Part shown: positions 59,738 to 64,000 of the stretch, piece after piece
How the letters are laid out: every line of letters begins with the position of its first letter
Position numbering within the stretch: position 1 is the stretch's first letter
Assembly (NCBI GenBank): GCA_022561215.1
Contig: JADFRQ010000005.1
Coordinates: 1 to 64,000 of the forward strand
Direction: 5' to 3'
DNA length: 64,000 bases
From: Chloroflexota bacterium
Lineage (GTDB): Bacteria; Chloroflexota; Anaerolineae; Anaerolineales; E44-bin32
Notes under the pieces: model-generated
Databases searched by the model: none
What the model was told of the DNA's origin: nothing
What the model saw: the letters and a program-made list of their open reading frames with translations, nothing else
Made by a program: the position numbers and the translations under genes

Positions 59738-60900
59738 TACGTACGCTCAGCTACAATCAGGCTTCCCGTTCGTTGCTCCAGCACCAAGATCGCGAGGATG
59801 CCTGTAAGAGCAATCATGAGGGTGACTACTGCGCTAACGCCAGAGAAAGCCACGATCCCAATTGCTGTCGCCATGCTCAAAAGCACACGCGCCCTCATCA
59901 GGATGCCGGTCGCTCGCCATACGGCAGCCGCCATCCCAGCAACAAAAAGGACCAGACCGAGTGCAAGAGCTATCCTTCCCACTAAGGGAAGAGGTCCAAC
60001 CGGATGTGCCACGGCGGTTTCCACTAATGCAGCATAAGCGATTACCCCAAAGAGCATGGGGAAATGCAGCAGGCTGTAGACGCTTCTCGCCATCGTCGAT
60101 TGCTCAGCACCCCGAGAAGATTCTAGTGCATGGTCAAGTGCGGGCTTGGCGCGCACGAAGTAGCTCCACCAGAGGGCGCAAGTGATTGCGACTACTAGAA
60201 CTCCCACAGCGACAAGGTCGATGCTCAAGATCGCGTCCGTAACTTCACTCGCCGCGACAATCAAAGTCTCACCCAGCGCGATGATGACAAACAGTCCATG
60301 GCGTTCACTAAAGTGATCGGGGTGGATGTTCCACCCCTCTGCCTGGCCGCCGACGGCCGCGGCAAAGATGTCCAGGAGTATTGCGAAGCCCCAGAGCCAA
60401 TACTGCGCTGCGCCTCCCATATACCCCCCTACTAGTACCGCGATCAGCCCACTAATCGATAAGACGATCCAGGTTCTAAGAGCTGCAACCAGTGCAGAAG
60501 CTTCTAAGGCTACAAGGGAGAACAGTATCAGTCCAATCACTCTCACCGAAATGTAGGTGATGGCGAACCATAACGCACGATCCTGAAATGCCTGCGGAAG
60601 ACTGATGCCCATGAAAAGGGCAATTGCTGCTGCCACCAGCACACCGAACTGGACTAGATGGTGGTTCGTATTTGCAGCATTCAGAGCCCACGTGAGCTGA
60701 GTCCACCCCCACCAAACGAGCCAGAACACAAGGATCGCTTGACCTACCGTGATCCAAACAAGGTCATTGTGCAACAGGCTGACGACCTGTGTTACAGAGA
60801 ACACGAACACGAGGTCGAAGAATAGTTCAACGAATGTCACCTTCTGATCTTCTGGGGAAACGATGGAAATCCGTTTCATGGGGATACTTCCTCCACGCAT
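59737..60900 (-). CDS. Low temperature requirement protein A (LtrA) family
   Basis: VTFVELFFDLVFVFSVTQVVSLLHND; HFSERHGLFVIIALGETLIVAA. Confidence 0.92.
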   Translation of the reverse strand: MRGGSIPMKRISIVSPEDQKVTFVELFFDLVFVFSVTQVVSLLHNDLVWITVGQAILVFWLVWWGWTQLTWALNAANTNHHLVQFGVLVAAAIALFMGISLPQAFQDRALWFAITYISVRVIGLILFSLVALEASALVAALRTWIVLSISGLIAVLVGGYMGGAAQYWLWGFAILLDIFAAAVGGQAEGWNIHPDHFSERHGLFVIIALGETLIVAASEVTDAILSIDLVAVGVLVVAITCALWWSYFVRAKPALDHALESSRGAEQSTMARSVYSLLHFPMLFGVIAYAALVETAVAHPVGPLPLVGRIALALGLVLFVAGMAAAVWRATGILMRARVLLSMATAIGIVAFSGVSAVVTLMIALTGILAILVLEQRTGSLIVAERT

Positions 60901-61226
60901 GCCAATCTGAACTCCCTTGAGTATAAATTAAATTGTTGCCTAAGAGCTGCGAGGCTGTGGAGAATTGAACCCGACAAGTCATGTAACCCCGGGAGGGGAG
61001 AGTAAGACCGACTCTTTCCCCTACCTTGTACTCGCAGCATTACCCTGATAATGAGTGACAACGAGATAGCGCATCATCCAAGCGTGCTCGGGGCATCATT
61101 CTTGGCTGTTCCTGCTGAGTATTTGGCGGTTGTTCACTATGCGCTTAGCTGGAAGGCTCAACTCGATGGTTTTTTATTGTCCTATCTAGCAAGTCACGCT
61201 CTTGAGGGCTTTGGTTCGGCAGTCAT

Positions 61227-61640
61227 TCACTGAGAATTTCCACGGGTTTCATAGATTGAGAATGTACTCGACGCCCTGTCCACAATCCCCTCTTGGCTTT
61301 TAACTTCGGCCTCCAAATAGCCAAGCCTCTTGCTTCTATGGACGACTGTCACTGTGCAATTGAGAATGCCGGAGGTGATAGGTTTGAAAGAAGCGATCTT
61401 CATCTCGACCGTTGCGCATCTCTCACTCTCGTCCATGGTTGAATAAAAGGCTGCGCCCATCGCTGCGTCTGCCAAAGAGTAAATCACGCCTCCATGCAGC
61501 ATACCGTATGGGTTGAGCAGACTTTCTTCAACGTTAAGCTGGCACTTGCTCCATCCGGATTCTTGTTTGGTGAAGCTCAAGCCAATCAAATCAGCAAAAG
61601 GGTTGAATCCCTTAGATCCTTGGGGAACATGCTTCGGCAT
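61227..61640 (-). CDS. PaaI family (hotdog) thioesterase
   Basis: NPYGMLHGGVIYSLADAAMGAAFYS; KRLGYLEAEVKSQEG. Confidence 0.9.
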   Translation of the reverse strand: MPKHVPQGSKGFNPFADLIGLSFTKQESGWSKCQLNVEESLLNPYGMLHGGVIYSLADAAMGAAFYSTMDESERCATVEMKIASFKPITSGILNCTVTVVHRSKRLGYLEAEVKSQEGIVDRASSTFSIYETRGNSQ

Positions 61641-61740
61641 CTATTACCTCAGATCTGACTTTGCAATTCTTGGAGAGCGCCTGACGCCTTCAGTACTACT
61701 AGGTGATACGAATGCAACCTCTGCTGCGCAGATCAGCTCA

Positions 61741-62178
61741 TCAAATACTTGCCAGCAAACCTAAACTAATCACAAAAACGAAGAACAGCACAATGGAAAT
61801 GATAACCAAAAAACAGCCCCCACCTGCCACCAGTGCAACGGATTGCCAACTTCCAGACCCGCTCTGCGTTTTTAGATAGGTCCGTGCCTGAATTCCCGAG
61901 ATTATGGGGACTGCTATGTACAGCGGAACTAACAGGCAAGCTCCGATTCCAAGAGTGATCCAGGCGAGAAACCACGCGAAACCGATAAAGACCCACCAGC
62001 CGATCATCAGGCCAATTCCCAGCACAGTTCGGCCGCCGTAAACATGACCGATGCCTAAGATGGAAAAAAATCCGAATACTATCTCGAGCACAAGCGCAGT
62101 TGTCGCCGCGCCTTCTGTCTCCGGTGAAACTTCTTTCACAACATACTGCGGCGGTTGATCTGGGGGCTTGTCACTCAT
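61741..62178 (-). CDS. TM2-like/hypothetical membrane protein
   Basis: GHVYGGRTVLGIGLMIGWWVFIGFAWFLAWITLG and a C-terminal TM. Confidence 0.65.
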   Translation of the reverse strand: MSDKPPDQPPQYVVKEVSPETEGAATTALVLEIVFGFFSILGIGHVYGGRTVLGIGLMIGWWVFIGFAWFLAWITLGIGACLLVPLYIAVPIISGIQARTYLKTQSGSGSWQSVALVAGGGCFLVIISIVLFFVFVISLGLLASI

Positions 62179-62395
62179 TAGGCTCTCCTCGTAAACTGCG
62201 GGTGCGAGTCGTATCTTCGGTCTTAAAATAAACCTGCGGCGTATTCGACCGGCCAGTCTCCGCCGCCGGGTTGCGCAGTGAAAGCACGCGTATCACATTA
62301 AGCGAAGAAGTGTAAAGCAAAAGTGCTCCTGCCCGTTCAGGGGATCGGCTGCCTGCGCTAAATTTACGGGCTTTTCGGACCGCGCAGGTAGTTTG

Positions 62396-63268
62396 TCACG
62401 GAATATCAGAAAATACATCTAGCGACGCGTACGCGATGCCCACCATGCTTGGCCCTGTATGGCCGCCCAGCACCAGTGACATAGGTCCCTCAGGTAACCA
62501 GGTGCAATCATAGCGTTGATCTATTTGCTCATGCAGCATGGCTTGCCCCCTCGGGGTTATGGGAATGGAGAACCTGTACTCGCAAGGCACTGCCTGGCGC
62601 ATGATGGCGAGCTATCAGATCCGCCAACCTTTTGACAGCTCCCTTGAATGTTCGTACCTGGCCGAGCTGCGTATAGGTCCCGTTTTCTTTCTCCACCCCA
62701 ATGAGCGGCTCGAGATTTATCACCGATGCTATCAATCCCTCCATATGACTGATGCGTCCCCCCTGGATCAAGTACTTTAGCTCATTCAGCGTATACGCGC
62801 TCTCTGTAGCAGCGCCAATGCGCTTCATCATTTCCTGAATCCGCTCTTTCGACCAGCCTGCTTTTCCTGCTCTGGCCGCCGCCTCTACTTGCCATCCTGC
62901 CGCGGCTGATAAGGTTTTTTGGTGTCTACGAGAGTGAGCTTTGCCTCCGGGACCATCTCTGCCCCTGCTTGCGCCGAGTTGAACATCCCGCTCAGGCCGG
63001 ATGTCATATGGATGGACAATATGTCTGCATCGGTGGCTGCCAGGCGCTGATACGTCTCAGCAAAGTCTCCCGCCGATGGCTGCGACGTGATGGGTAAGCT
63101 GTCCGTCTCCGCCAACAAGCGATAGAATTCCTCCGGTTTAATATCCACACCTTCACGATAGGATTTACCATCAAGCGTGACAATGAGGGGCATGATATGA
63201 ATGTTCAGATCCGCCATTTGTTCAGGAGGCAGCTATAGATCAGTTCCGCTATCCGTAACAATTTGCAT
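62396..63268 (-). pseudogene. DegV family protein, disrupted by a nonsense codon and two frameshifts
   Basis: ATG 63268: MQIVTDSGTDL-TAG-LPPEQMADLNIHIMPLIVTLDGKSYREGVDIKPEEF...TLVDTK, shift at A/T run 62915-62920 to TLSAAAGWQVEAAARAGKAGWSKERIQEMMKRIGAATESAYTLNELKYLIQGGRISHMEGLIASVINLEPLIGV..., shift at G/C run 62546-62550 to GQAMLHEQIDQRYDCTWLPEGPMSLVLGGHTGPSMVGIAY. Confidence 0.88.
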
Positions 63269-63439
63269 TCAATTCTCTTTATATAAATCGGTCACTTTCC
63301 CGGTTGCCACGAGCATAAACCATAATTGTGAATCACTCTGGCTGCAATGTGCCCACTTATTGACTGTGAGTTCAATGGCAGAGGTTGTGGAACTGCATCC
63401 CCGCGTATGCTGTGAGCCTGCGGATCTGCTTCGCATTGA

Positions 63440-64000
63440 TCACGTGCGTTCTGCAACCAATTGTTTTCCAATGCGCACAACTTCCTCCGCCAGTACGTCA
63501 AAATCATTCTGTACACTGCGATGATTCGCTATGGCCACTCGCAGACAGTATTGCTCGTTTAAAGTCGTATACGATGGGGCGCTGATCCCTTGTTCTTGTA
63601 ATTGAATAAGAATCTCTTTGTTCAGTGCACTGAGTGTTTCATCATCCAGTGCCCCCGGATTGAAACGAAAACAAACGATGTCCAAACCGATCGGAGCCAT
63701 GAGTTCCATGTCCGGCTCGTTTTCAATCAGCTGACCAAGGTAATGCGCTTGTTCGACGTTGCGTGCGATCATGCGGCCGAAGCGATCCAGACCATGTTCT
63801 TTGAGCGACATCCATACTTTTAACGCACGGAACCGGCGCGACAGTTGCAGACCATAGTCACTGAACCAGAATTGACCCGCTGCCAATCCGCGCGTGCCAT
63901 GCTCAAGATATTCGGGGGTAAGCGAAAACGTTTTTCGATGGGCCGCATCATGGCGTACCAGTACGCAACCCGCCTCAAAAGGAACATGCATCCATTTGTG
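63440..64000 (-). CDS. Pyridoxal-dependent (aromatic amino acid-type) decarboxylase, C-terminal part; runs off right edge
   Basis: HKWMHVPFEAGCVLVRH (PLP lysine region), SRRFRALKVWMSLKEHG, LRVAIANHRS. Confidence 0.88.
   Translation of the reverse strand, partial: HKWMHVPFEAGCVLVRHDAAHRKTFSLTPEYLEHGTRGLAAGQFWFSDYGLQLSRRFRALKVWMSLKEHGLDRFGRMIARNVEQAHYLGQLIENEPDMELMAPIGLDIVCFRFNPGALDDETLSALNKEILIQLQEQGISAPSYTTLNEQYCLRVAIANHRSVQNDFDVLAEEVVRIGKQLVAERT

Overview
The window looks like a chromosomal segment from an environmental bacterium. Gene content and style suggest Chloroflexota/Anaerolineae, but this is inference only. It has about 50 protein-coding genes. I found no tRNA, rRNA, CRISPR array, prophage or recognisable transposase.

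The most distinctive locus is 0.8-14.2 kb. A zinc-ribbon/class III cyclase/AAA/TPR protein is followed, apparently in one operon, by four tandem cytosolic class-C beta-lactamase-like serine hydrolases. One hydrolase has a clean in-frame internal deletion of its catalytic middle. The array is followed by a 1684-aa fusion of SARP/BTAD, class III cyclase, nSTAND ATPase, TM helix and about 14 WD40 blades.

The rest is mostly housekeeping or accessory enzymes: SAM methyltransferases, amidohydrolase, dienelactone hydrolases, MsrB, an agmatinase-type enzyme, a YeiH transporter, a ZIP transporter, a MarR/MFS cassette and a CDGSH protein.

Manual reading across frames showed several disrupted genes that the ORF track splits or hides. 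These are a CDF transporter, a methyltransferase, a DegV protein, an LtrA protein and an arginase fragment joined to a DUF6714-like fragment. A sialidase-like lipoprotein runs off the left edge and a PLP decarboxylase runs off the right edge.
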